This document shows, piece after piece, positions 1 through 6,796 of a stretch of 7,541 nucleotides of DNA. Source of the DNA: an uncultured Collinsella sp. (GTDB taxonomy: Bacteria; Actinomycetota; Coriobacteriia; Coriobacteriales; Coriobacteriaceae); NCBI GenBank assembly GCA_902478825.1, contig CABSMK010000083.1, forward strand, positions 1 to 7,541, read 5' to 3'. The notes beneath the pieces are model-generated. The model did not search any database, was not told the DNA's origin, and saw only the letters and a program-made list of their open reading frames with translations. The position numbers and the translations under genes were made by a program. How positions within the stretch are numbered: position 1 is the first letter of the stretch; each line of letters starts with the position of its first letter.

Positions 1-1078
1 CCTGGAAGGGCGGCAGACTGTACGAGCCGTAGTAGAGACTGCGCATGGGCTCGGTAAAGAACACAACGCCGAGCGCAGTGCCCAAAAGCGCCGCGACCAC
101 GCCCACGATGGCGGGAAGTGCCAGGTAGTGCAGCACGATCTCGCGGCGGCGGTAGCCGCTGGCGAGCAGCGTGCCGATAATGGCGCTCTCCTCCTCGATG
201 GTGGCGTCGGTGAGCACCACAAAGACAAACGCCATGATCACGATGATGATGTCGAGCAGCGTCATCCACATCGTGGAGTCGCCGTCCACGTCGTCGCGCG
301 CATAGCCAATGCCCTGGTTGGAATTGGCATCGATCAGGTCGTCGACGCACGCATCGGCATCGGTCAGCGCCTCGACCATATCCTGCTCGGCATCGATGCG
401 GTCTGCAGTGGAGAGATCGCGATCGGCAAAGGTGAAGGAGTAGGTGTAGTCAGGCGCGCCGCCGGCATCCTCGAGCGCGGCAAAGCCGGCGTCGGTGACC
501 TCGGCAACACCATAGGTGATGGTGTTCACCGTAAAGTCCGAATTGTTGAGGAACAGCGCCTGGCTATCGGGCTGGGTCATGATGCCGCAGATGGTGTAGG
601 TGCGGCCCTCAAGCTCGACCTTATCACCCACGGCGAGGTCGTTGTTGGTGGCGAAGACACGGTCGATGGCCACCTCGTCATCCGCCTTGGGTTCCTTGCC
701 CTCACAGTAGGACGCAATGTCCACCTTAGCGCGGTGCGCATAGGTGCGCAGCGTGCGCTTGGTGCCGTCGTCGCCGGCGGTCTTTTTGATGATGGCGTCG
801 ATGGAGAAATTCTTGTAGAGCGTGACGCCGCCGACGTCGCCGGCTGCATCCTCGGCGGCCTTGAGTTGATCGTCGGTAGCCTCGAAGGAGGTGGTCACGC
901 GGCCGTCCTCAATCGCGTACGCATCGCGCATGTCATCGATAAGGCAGCCGATGGAATGCGCTGCGAGCAAAAATCCCGAGGTGAGAGCGATGCTTCCGCA
1001 CATAAGCAAAAAGATGCCCAGGTACTTGCCGATATTGCGGCGCAGCTCGCGCGGGAGACGTTTTGCGAGAGGTGTCAT
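1..1078 (-). CDS. FtsX-family ABC transporter permease, C-terminus cut off by window edge
   Basis: Membrane subunit of an ABC exporter of the MacB/LolCE/FtsX class. The first 359 residues are visible and the frame is still open at position 1, so the gene continues to the left. Hydrophobic helices lie at about residues 17-42, 269-291 and 318-341. Residues 45-268 form an acidic extracytoplasmic domain with a MacB-core-like stretch (DEVAIDR near 134-140, then GDKVELEGRTYTI near 151-163). The cytoplasmic segment at 296-313 (EESAIIGTLLASGYRRRE) is typical of the FtsX coupling region that contacts the ATPase. The order helix, large domain, helices matches MacB-like permeases rather than BceB, whose large domain comes later. 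The ATG at 1078 lies 8 bp after the stop of the ATPase gene, so the two are surely co-transcribed. Whether this is a four-helix MacB-type protein or a long Gram-positive protein with two FtsX domains cannot be seen here. The substrate is unknown; lipids, peptides and antibiotics are all possible. Confidence 0.9.
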   Translation of the reverse strand, partial: MTPLAKRLPRELRRNIGKYLGIFLLMCGSIALTSGFLLAAHSIGCLIDDMRDAYAIEDGRVTTSFEATDDQLKAAEDAAGDVGGVTLYKNFSIDAIIKKTAGDDGTKRTLRTYAHRAKVDIASYCEGKEPKADDEVAIDRVFATNNDLAVGDKVELEGRTYTICGIMTQPDSQALFLNNSDFTVNTITYGVAEVTDAGFAALEDAGGAPDYTYSFTFADRDLSTADRIDAEQDMVEALTDADACVDDLIDANSNQGIGYARDDVDGDSTMWMTLLDIIIVIMAFVFVVLTDATIEEESAIIGTLLASGYRRREIVLHYLALPAIVGVVAALLGTALGVVFFTEPMRSLYYGSYSLPPFQ

Positions 1079-1086
1079 GGCGCCGC

Positions 1087-1812
<726 letters not shown>

Positions 1813-1841
1813 TGTTAGCCTCGTACTACTTTATGAGCGTA

Positions 1842-1847
1842 ATAGTA
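1842..1847 (-). promoter_or_regulatory. Weak candidate -10 box for the 1812 ABC operon
   Basis: On the minus strand TACTAT lies about 30 nt before the ATG at 1812, in an AT-richer stretch. It matches the TATAAT consensus at 4 of 6 positions. There is no convincing -35 hexamer at the usual spacing (CTCCAA at 1865-1870 is poor). It is listed because an own promoter is expected here; the exact site is uncertain. Confidence 0.25.
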
Positions 1848-1891
1848 AACCATGGCGAACTAATTTGGAGTGAGGCCTGGGATTTATTTCA

Positions 1892-1926
1892 GACTAGTCA
1901 TTGGGGACGTTCTTAAATGACTAGTC
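1892..1926. repeat. Perfect 9-bp inverted repeat, outermost left unit
   Basis: GACTAGTCA at 1892-1900 and TGACTAGTC at 1918-1926 are exact reverse complements separated by 17 nt that contain the GGGGACGTTC core. The 8-mer GACTAGTC is itself a palindrome, so the arms are also direct repeats. This is the best-preserved unit of the left half. Confidence 0.85.
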
Positions 1927-1984
1927 GCAAGGGACACTCTTTCGCCACCCGACAGCTGGGGACGTTCCTTATATGCCGGCAGCC

Positions 1985-2041
1985 GGGAACAGTCCTTGCC
2001 GGCCCGGTCGGCGAGCCGGCGAATCGGCAAAGACTGTCCCC
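1985..2041. repeat. Central hairpin of the repeat element, 17-bp imperfect arms
   Basis: The left arm GGGAACAGTCCTTGCCG (1985-2001) and right arm CGGCAAAGACTGTCCCC (2025-2041) pair at 15 of 17 positions around a 23-nt G/C-rich loop. The palindromic hexamer GCCGGC occurs three times nearby (1975-1980, 1998-2003, 2015-2020), allowing alternative folds. This is the pivot where unit orientation switches. There is no T-tract on either strand, so it is not a canonical intrinsic terminator. Confidence 0.75.
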
Positions 2042-2049
2042 GATGGCTA

Positions 2050-2106
2050 GTCGTTTAAGTCTGTCCCCAATGACCACTCTTGGTCGTTTAAGTCTGTCCC
2101 CAATGA
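2050..2106. repeat. Two identical 24-bp direct repeats, 33 bp apart
   Basis: The 24-bp blocks at 2050-2073 and 2083-2106 are identical; each contains GTTTAAGTCTGTCCCC followed by AATGA. The bases between them include a small hairpin, GACCA at 2072-2076 and TGGTC at 2081-2085 with a 4-nt loop. Read on the minus strand each block has the same layout as the left unit at 1897-1921, differing mainly by AGAC in place of GTTC after GGGGAC. Confidence 0.85.
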
Positions 2107-2125
2107 GTACCCAATGACTAGGTGG

Positions 2126-3331
2126 CTAGGCGTGGGATTTGTTATGGGCGAGGGCTAGGCCTACGGCCGCGATGGCCACGGCAAAGAGTGCCGTGACGCC
2201 CAGATCGCAGGCGATGTCGCCCAGCACGGTGGACGTCAGGTCCGCGGCGAGCGCCTTGCCGATCGCATCGTTCACCCAATATGTCGGCACAAAGTGCGCC
2301 ACCGTCTGCACGGCCGAGCCCATCAGCGACAGCGGCATCCAAGCGCCGCCCAAAAACGTCATGAGCATGCCAAGCAGGTTGCCCACACCGTTGAGCAGTT
2401 CCTCGCGCGCACCCAGGCTCGAAAGCGCAAAGCCAACGGCCAGCGGCGTGCACGCCAGGGCAAACGTCGCCGCCAGCGCCAGACACACACGGCCCACGCC
2501 GACCTCGGCGACCGCGCCGGCAAAACCCACGACACCCATCATGCTCGGCACGAGCCAGATGCAGACAGTGAGCACGGCGGCGGCCGCAAACACGGCAAGC
2601 GAACGTTGGCGATCGGAGATTGGGCCGGCATCCATGCGGCGCACGCGCTCGGGCTCGTTCATGCCCGAAAACACCAAGCCCACCGACACGATGACCGACG
2701 AGATGATCGCGTACGCGCCAAAGTTGAAGTACGACTCGAGCGTGGCGGCGGCAGTCGAGTCGACCTTGACCTGCTCGATCTGGACCTCCGCGCGCTTGGC
2801 GGCGGCATGCTCGGCGGCCTTGGCGACGCTACCATTAGAGGCGGCGGGCTCTAGGGCCGCTGCAGCGCCCGCGAGCGAAATCCAGCGCGAGGCCTCAGCA
2901 GACGAAAGCGCCGCCGCCATGGTGCCGGCACCGTAGGTCACATCGAGCTTGGGCAGGGCCTCCCCCGCGCGGGCGGCCGCGACCAGGTCGTTCTCAAACC
3001 CCTCCGGGATAAAGAACACGCAGTCGGCGCTACCCTTGGCGCTGTTGCTCTTGGAGAGCGCGTCCGCAAGATCGTAGGTATCGTCGCCGACGCCCGTGAC
3101 CAACTCAAAGCGCGACCCCAGGTGCTTGGTGAGCGCACGTGAAAGATCACTGCCATCGCGGTCGACCACGATCACGTTGGCGTCGTAGGGCTTGTACTCG
3201 GTGAGCTGCGACGAGTTCCAGCTCACCGATGCCGCGATGAATACGCCCATCAGCGAAATGAACACCGTGTAGATGAGCAGGTAGAACGGGTGAGCGAGCG
3301 CCATGCGAAGCGCGGTCTTAAAGGTGCTCAT
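2126..3331 (-). CDS. ABC-2 type transporter permease (second permease of the operon)
   Basis: Integral membrane subunit (401 aa) of an ABC-2 exporter; probable partner of the permease at 3318-4505 and the ATPase at 4515-5453. Helix 1 is at about residues 16-37, followed by an extracytoplasmic domain of roughly 165 residues (38-202) with an Ala/Glu/Lys-rich, probably helical segment near 155-195. Five further helices lie near 203-224, 246-274, 280-306, 314-336 and 375-396. The stretch at 328-357 (GGAWMPLS, then FVPTYWVNDA) is the typical ABC-2 signature between the last helices. The ATG at 3331 was chosen because AAGGAG lies 5 nt upstream; a TTG at 3346 is in frame but has no comparable site. 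The gene overlaps the end of the upstream permease by 14 bp, suggesting translational coupling. By gene order and length it resembles LnrN or LnrM of the linearmycin exporter in Bacillus subtilis. The family is sure, the substrate unknown. Confidence 0.92.
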   Translation of the reverse strand: MSTFKTALRMALAHPFYLLIYTVFISLMGVFIAASVSWNSSQLTEYKPYDANVIVVDRDGSDLSRALTKHLGSRFELVTGVGDDTYDLADALSKSNSAKGSADCVFFIPEGFENDLVAAARAGEALPKLDVTYGAGTMAAALSSAEASRWISLAGAAAALEPAASNGSVAKAAEHAAAKRAEVQIEQVKVDSTAAATLESYFNFGAYAIISSVIVSVGLVFSGMNEPERVRRMDAGPISDRQRSLAVFAAAAVLTVCIWLVPSMMGVVGFAGAVAEVGVGRVCLALAATFALACTPLAVGFALSSLGAREELLNGVGNLLGMLMTFLGGAWMPLSLMGSAVQTVAHFVPTYWVNDAIGKALAADLTSTVLGDIACDLGVTALFAVAIAAVGLALAHNKSHA

Positions 3332-4505
3332 AGCGGCTCCTTCCAAAGATCAGCGTGGCGGCGGCAACGAACAGCAGTGCCATGAGGACCAGTGCGCCGG
3401 CGCGAACGGCAAAAGGATCCAGGTCCTCAAAGAAATACAGGCGGTTGAACATGTCGCAGATGAGCTTGACGGGGTTGAGCCAGCACTCGGCCGGACAGGC
3501 GCGGGCGACGTCATCGGCAAGCGCCATCGCCGGTTCGCCGTAGAGCCCAGCGAACAAAGCGCACGTGGTGGCAAAGCCTGTGAGGATGCCCGACTTGGAT
3601 GCCTTGCCGCCCTTAACGGGAAGCGTGCCCACAAAGAGTCCCAAGCCCGTGGCGGCAAGCGCGGAAGCGGCACCGCCCACCAGACACAGCCCCTCGCGCC
3701 CGCCAAAGTCGACGCCCACAACCAGGCGCACGTAGCCGATCGCGATCGCCATCGAGGCAAAGGAGACCAGCCACGAGCCCACAAAGATACCGGCCAGCGA
3801 CGCCGTTTTGGAAAGACCGCCCGCGCAGCGGCGCGCGCCAAGGCCCGACAGATTGGGCTGCAGATCGACGACGCTCAAGGCGGCAAACTCCGCAGACATC
3901 ATCGCGACCAGGCCAAAGAGCGCGTAATAGTAGATGACCGTGCCATCGGGCGTGGTGCGTGTCAGGCTTACGCGGCGGGTGCCGCCCTCGAGCGACAGGG
4001 CGCGCGCAACCGCCTCCGGGTCGGCGAGCGCCGCCGGGTTGTCCTGGGCAATCTGAGACATGAGCTCGGCATTTTGTGTATACGAGCTTGCCACCGTCTC
4101 CAGAATGCTGCGGTCAGTGAGCACCGTTGAGGCACGCGAGCTGTCGTAGCTCGACAGCAACGTGAGCTTGGGTGCGCCCGCGTCGTCGACCGTATAGATG
4201 CCCGCGACCTCGCCGGCCTTAAGCGCACGGTTCGCATCGGCTGCGTCGTCGCACTCGTGGATCTCGAGCAGCTGATTGTCGCTCTCTTTGGCAAGCGACG
4301 TCGCCACGTCCTTAAAGGTCGAGGCGTCCCAGGCCTCGCCCGCTATGACGGCAACCGGTACCGGGTCGACCGTGCCGTCGGAGCTCAGATTCGCAAACAT
4401 AAACATGAACATCGTGGAAAGTGCGATGGGAAAGAGGGCGCCCCAGACCCACGTGCTCGGCCGGCGCAGCAGCGTTTTGACCGTGATGATAATGGTGTTG
4501 AACAT
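3318..4505 (-). CDS. ABC-2 type transporter permease (first permease of the operon)
   Basis: Integral membrane subunit (395 aa) of the same ABC-2 exporter. Helix 1 is at about residues 18-38, then an extracytoplasmic domain of about 150 residues (39-188), then helices near 189-212, 236-262, 272-294, 304-322 and 368-387. LNPVKLICDMFNRLYFFED near 343-361 is the usual motif before the last helix of ABC-2 permeases. The overall plan is the same as in the neighbouring permease, so the two probably form a heterodimer; sequence identity between them is low by eye. The ATG at 4505 follows the ATPase stop by 9 bp, and a GGGGG tract overlapping that stop codon lies 5 nt upstream. Helix 1 followed by a large outer domain is typical of drug, peptide or lipid exporters of the YhaP/LnrM kind. 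I see no frameshift or missing segment. Confidence 0.92.
   Translation of the reverse strand: MFNTIIITVKTLLRRPSTWVWGALFPIALSTMFMFMFANLSSDGTVDPVPVAVIAGEAWDASTFKDVATSLAKESDNQLLEIHECDDAADANRALKAGEVAGIYTVDDAGAPKLTLLSSYDSSRASTVLTDRSILETVASSYTQNAELMSQIAQDNPAALADPEAVARALSLEGGTRRVSLTRTTPDGTVIYYYALFGLVAMMSAEFAALSVVDLQPNLSGLGARRCAGGLSKTASLAGIFVGSWLVSFASMAIAIGYVRLVVGVDFGGREGLCLVGGAASALAATGLGLFVGTLPVKGGKASKSGILTGFATTCALFAGLYGEPAMALADDVARACPAECWLNPVKLICDMFNRLYFFEDLDPFAVRAGALVLMALLFVAAATLIFGRSRYEHL
3337..3342 (-). promoter_or_regulatory. Ribosome binding site AAGGAG that sets the start at 3331
   Basis: AAGGAG on the minus strand sits 5 nt before the ATG at 3331, inside the last codons of the upstream permease gene. 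It is the strongest Shine-Dalgarno match in the operon and favours this ATG over the in-frame TTG at 3346. Confidence 0.75.
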
Positions 4506-4514
4506 GGCTGCCCC

Positions 4515-5453
4515 CTAGTCGCGCAGCTCGCGGCCGGTGATCTCGAGGAGCACGTCGTTGAGGGTCGGCGGCTCGCTCCACACGCGGCCGAGCGCCACAT
4601 CGGCGGCGCGCAGCGTGTCGAGGATGTCGACCAAATTGTGCGGGCTCGCTTCGCAGGTGCAGACGAGCTCGCCGCCGGACAACTCAACCGAAAGCACGTG
4701 CTCGAGGGCGCGCAGCCGCTCGACCGTGGCGGTCTCTACGGCGCTGACCTCGACAGTCACGCGCTCGCCCATTTGAATCATGCGTTTGAGCTCGTCATTG
4801 GTGCCCTGCGCCAGCACACGTCCGCCGTCCATGATCATGATGCGGCTGCAAATCTGCTCGACTTCCTCCATGTAATGGCTGGTATACACCACCGTGGCGC
4901 CCTCGTCGCGCAGGCGGCAGATGCCCTCCAGGATGGCGTTGCGGCTCTGCGGGTCGACCGCCACCGTGGGCTCGTCAAAGAAGATGAGCTCGGGCTTGTG
5001 CGCGATACCGCAGGCGATGTTGAGGCGACGCGCCAGGCCGCCCGAGAGCTTGCCGGGGCGAAACTTGGTAAAGTCGCCCAGCCCGACAAAGTCGATCGCC
5101 TCGTCCACCAGCGCGCGGCGGCGCTTGCGGTCGTTGACGTAAAGGCTGCAGAAATAGTCGATGTTCTCGCGCACCGTAAGCTCGTCAAACACCGCCACCT
5201 GCTGCGGCACCACACCGATGCGGCGCTTGAGGTCGTAGCGGGCGGGCGTCATGGGCTCGCCGAACAGCTCGATGGTGCCTTTGTCGTAGGCGAGCAGCTG
5301 CAGAATGCAGTTGATGGACGTGGTCTTGCCCGAGCCGTTGGGGCCCAGCAGGCCAAAGATCTCGCCGGGGGCGATGCTCAGGCTAAAGTGGTCGAGCGCG
5401 ATAAGGTCGTCGTAGCGCTTGACGAGGTTTTCGACGTGGACGATGTCTGTCAT
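4515..5453 (-). CDS. ABC-2 exporter ATPase (DrrA/CcmA/LnrL type)
   Basis: Cytoplasmic ATPase (312 aa) that drives the two downstream ABC-2 permeases. Motifs are Walker A GPNGSGKT at 37-44, Q-loop VVPQQ at 81-85, signature KLSGGLARR at 135-143, Walker B LIFFDEPT at 156-163 and H-loop histidine at 193 (TSHYMEE). The D-loop region reads VAVDP where most relatives have VGVDP or AGLDP, a mild change. Residues 230-312 form the regulatory C-terminal domain of drug-type ATPases, ending in PPTLNDVLLEITGRELRD, which matches the usual tail with its TGRxLRD ending. The ATG at 5453 was chosen because AGAAGGG lies 7 nt upstream and the family N-terminus (IVHVENLVKRY) begins right after it; a GTG at 5519 would add 22 residues unlike the family. 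It is first in the operon and diverges from the two-component genes. The length matches B. subtilis LnrL closely. Involvement in antibiotic or membrane-stress resistance is inferred from context. Confidence 0.94.
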   Translation of the reverse strand: MTDIVHVENLVKRYDDLIALDHFSLSIAPGEIFGLLGPNGSGKTTSINCILQLLAYDKGTIELFGEPMTPARYDLKRRIGVVPQQVAVFDELTVRENIDYFCSLYVNDRKRRRALVDEAIDFVGLGDFTKFRPGKLSGGLARRLNIACGIAHKPELIFFDEPTVAVDPQSRNAILEGICRLRDEGATVVYTSHYMEEVEQICSRIMIMDGGRVLAQGTNDELKRMIQMGERVTVEVSAVETATVERLRALEHVLSVELSGGELVCTCEASPHNLVDILDTLRAADVALGRVWSEPPTLNDVLLEITGRELRD

Positions 5454-5460
5454 GAGGCGG

Positions 5461-5467
5461 CCCTTCT
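5461..5467 (-). promoter_or_regulatory. Ribosome binding site AGAAGGG for the exporter ATPase
   Basis: AGAAGGG on the minus strand, 7 nt before the ATG at 5453. It decides this start over the in-frame GTG at 5519. Confidence 0.65.
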
Positions 5468-5638
5468 GTTGATTGCGGCCCGGTACGATTGCATCATCGC
5501 AGGAGCGAGCGGCGCGCACCAGTGAGCTTTGTCACGAGTGCGGAGCTTGGCCGTGCGGCCTGCCGACGTCCCCGCTTTGCCGCGTGGGAGGAATGTCACG
5601 GTTGCGCAGGCGGTCCCTCCACCACGCGCGGCTTCGCG

Positions 5639-5644
5639 TACAAT
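5639..5644 (+). promoter_or_regulatory. -10 box TACAAT placing transcription start on the kinase ATG
   Basis: TACAAT matches TATAAT at 5 of 6 positions, with 6 nt between it and the ATG at 5651. Transcription would begin at or within a base of the A of the ATG, giving a leaderless mRNA. No Shine-Dalgarno sequence precedes this ATG. No good -35 is visible, as is common for such actinobacterial promoters. Confidence 0.6.
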
Positions 5645-5650
5645 ACCCGT

Positions 5651-6796
5651 ATGAACAGGCTTTTCGACAAATCGATCGTGCTGGCGTGCTGTATTGCGGC
5701 CGCCATGGGCCTTGCCGTGGACGCTCGCCTGGTCGCGGCGTTTTGCCTTGGCGTTATTGCCACCTCGCTGGCCGAGGTCGTACAGGGAAACCGCGCCCGC
5801 CGTGTGAGCGAGGCCGCGAGCTACGCCTGCATCATCGCGGCTGTCTTCGTGCCGCCGTTTGTGCCGTTTGCGCCTCTCGCTCTCTATGACATCGCGCGGC
5901 GCGTGCGCCGTGAGCACGCCTGGGTCGCGCTGGGCATTGGCTCCGCTTTTGCCCTTGCGCTCGTCGCGGACCTTCGCACCGACGCGCTCACCTCCCGAAC
6001 GCTTCTGCTGACCGCTATCCTTTCGGTTGCCGCCACCTTGTTGTCACTGCGCACAGCCCAGCTGGAGCGTGAGCAAAAGCGCATGCGCCGTACCCGCGAC
6101 GAGCTGCAGGAACGAGCCCTCGCGCTCGAAGCGCGCAACCGCGATCTTGCCGACCGCCAGGACTACGAAGTCGAGCTCGCGACACTCGCCGAACGCGCCC
6201 GTATCGCGCGCGAGATCCACGATAACGTCGGCCACCAGCTCACGCGCGCCTCGCTGCAGGCCGAAGCCCTTCGCGTGGTCCACGCCGACGAGCCTGGCGT
6301 CGCCGCCGATTTCGCCGACGTCAAACGCACGGTTGACGAGGCGCTCCAGCTCGTACGCGTCAGCGTCCACGCGCTCAACGACAACGCCGTCGACCTTTCC
6401 GTGCAGCTCGAACGCATTGTTGAAGGCGCGCGCTCGGACGGCGGCCCGCAGGTTGAGCTTGAAGTTTTGGCCGAGCATGCGCCCGCAAATGTCGCCAACT
6501 GCTTTGCGGCGGTGCTGCGCGAGGCGCTTTCCAACGCCATGCGCCACGCTTGCGCCCAGACCGTCACCGTACGGTGCATGGAGCATCCGTCGTTTTACCA
6601 GCTCATCGTTACCGACGATGGCGCGGACGGGGTCCAAGCAAGCGGCCGCGGCGCCACGGAGGGCATGGGGCTCGCCTCCATGCGCGAGCGCATCGAGGCG
6701 CTTGGCGGCACCTTCACCGCCGGCCCGCGTGCCGGCTCCCCCGGCTGGCGCGTGTTTGCCACCGTTCCCAAGCAGCAAGGAGATGACGCCCGATGA
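5651..6796 (+). CDS. Membrane sensor histidine kinase, NarL/DesK/LnrJ type (HisKA_3 + HATPase)
   Basis: Sensor kinase of 381 aa. The N-terminal third is membrane-embedded, with hydrophobic segments near residues 8-23, 27-44, 57-78, 92-107 and 117-133 and almost no extracellular loop, suggesting sensing within the membrane. A charged coiled coil (about 135-175) leads to the HisKA_3 dimerisation domain, with the phosphorylated histidine at H190 in REIHDNVGHQLT. The HATPase domain has the N-box at 289-300 (LREALSNAMRHA), a TDDGADG G1 motif at 321-327 and GMGLASMRERIEALGG at 338-353, so all catalytic motifs are present. Start: the ATG at 5651 precedes the first helix directly. The nearest upstream in-frame start codon is a GTG at 5522, whose extension is Arg/Ala-rich and unlike a kinase N-terminus. 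The stop overlaps the regulator start by 4 bp. The pairing with an adjacent one-ATPase/two-permease exporter resembles LnrJ. The activating signal is unknown. Confidence 0.94.
   Translation: MNRLFDKSIVLACCIAAAMGLAVDARLVAAFCLGVIATSLAEVVQGNRARRVSEAASYACIIAAVFVPPFVPFAPLALYDIARRVRREHAWVALGIGSAFALALVADLRTDALTSRTLLLTAILSVAATLLSLRTAQLEREQKRMRRTRDELQERALALEARNRDLADRQDYEVELATLAERARIAREIHDNVGHQLTRASLQAEALRVVHADEPGVAADFADVKRTVDEALQLVRVSVHALNDNAVDLSVQLERIVEGARSDGGPQVELEVLAEHAPANVANCFAAVLREALSNAMRHACAQTVTVRCMEHPSFYQLIVTDDGADGVQASGRGATEGMGLASMRERIEALGGTFTAGPRAGSPGWRVFATVPKQQGDDAR

Larger units (their letters stand above)
1894..2121. repeat. 228-bp nested palindromic repeat (REPIN/MITE-like) with 12-bp inverted ends
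   Basis: This element fills most of the gap between the two minus-strand ABC operons. Its ends are perfect inverted repeats: CTAGTCATTGGG at 1894-1905 and CCCAATGACTAG at 2110-2121. Inside are short related units built on GGGGAC followed by GTTC, AGAC or AGTC. Plus-oriented units lie at about 1897-1921, 1930-1946 (degenerate), 1957-1980 and 1985-2001. Minus-oriented units lie at 2025-2041, 2050-2074, 2083-2106 and 2110-2121. The left half is therefore one orientation and the right half the other, so the element folds on itself. It encodes no credible protein. Such structures in other bacteria are REP/REPIN elements mobilised in trans by RAYT (Y1 HUH) transposases; assignment to that mechanism is inference, since no transposase is present. 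It may also act as a transcription end or mRNA-stabilising structure for the operon ending at 2126. Confidence 0.8.
5454..5650. promoter_or_regulatory. Divergent intergenic region between exporter and two-component operons
   Basis: 197 bp that must hold the promoters for the minus-strand exporter operon and the plus-strand kinase/regulator operon. It is the natural place for the response regulator to bind. The core GTCACG followed by TGCG and AG occurs twice in the same orientation (5530-5545 and 5594-5609), 13 of 18 bases matching over 5528-5545 and 5592-5609, 64 bp apart; these are candidate regulator sites only. I found no good -35/-10 pair for the minus direction. The plus-direction -10 is listed separately. 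Confidence 0.5.

Noticed and set aside
1985..2041. Central hairpin as a rho-independent terminator
   Set aside because: There is no run of T (U) after the stem on either strand and the loop is long; it fits better as the pivot of the repeat element.
1917..2117. 66-codon open frame on the plus strand inside the intergenic region
   Set aside because: It lies entirely within the palindromic repeat. Its internal repetition (LSLSPM appearing more than once) is only the DNA repeat translated, it has no ribosome binding site, and it resembles no protein family.
1894..2121. CRISPR array
   Set aside because: The repeat units are in both orientations, vary in length, and are separated by short palindromic or related sequence rather than unique spacers of constant length.
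4257..5525. Long plus-strand open frame (422 codons) opposite the exporter ATPase and permease
   Set aside because: It is antisense to two genes with intact family motifs. Long antisense frames are expected at this GC content, and the translation is His/Arg/Ala-rich with no domain.
5586..5595. GGGAGG directly before an ATG at 5593
   Set aside because: The spacer is only one base and the ATG is out of frame with the kinase, opening no credible gene.
5489..5650. N-terminal extension of the kinase from a TTG at 5489 or GTG at 5522
   Set aside because: The extra residues are Arg/Ala/Cys-rich and not conserved-looking, and the TACAAT promoter box would lie inside the coding region. The protein starts naturally with its first helix at 5651.
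6044..6778. Minus-strand open frame (244 codons) opposite the histidine kinase
   Set aside because: The plus strand encodes the H-box, N-box and G-boxes here; the minus frame is a composition artefact.
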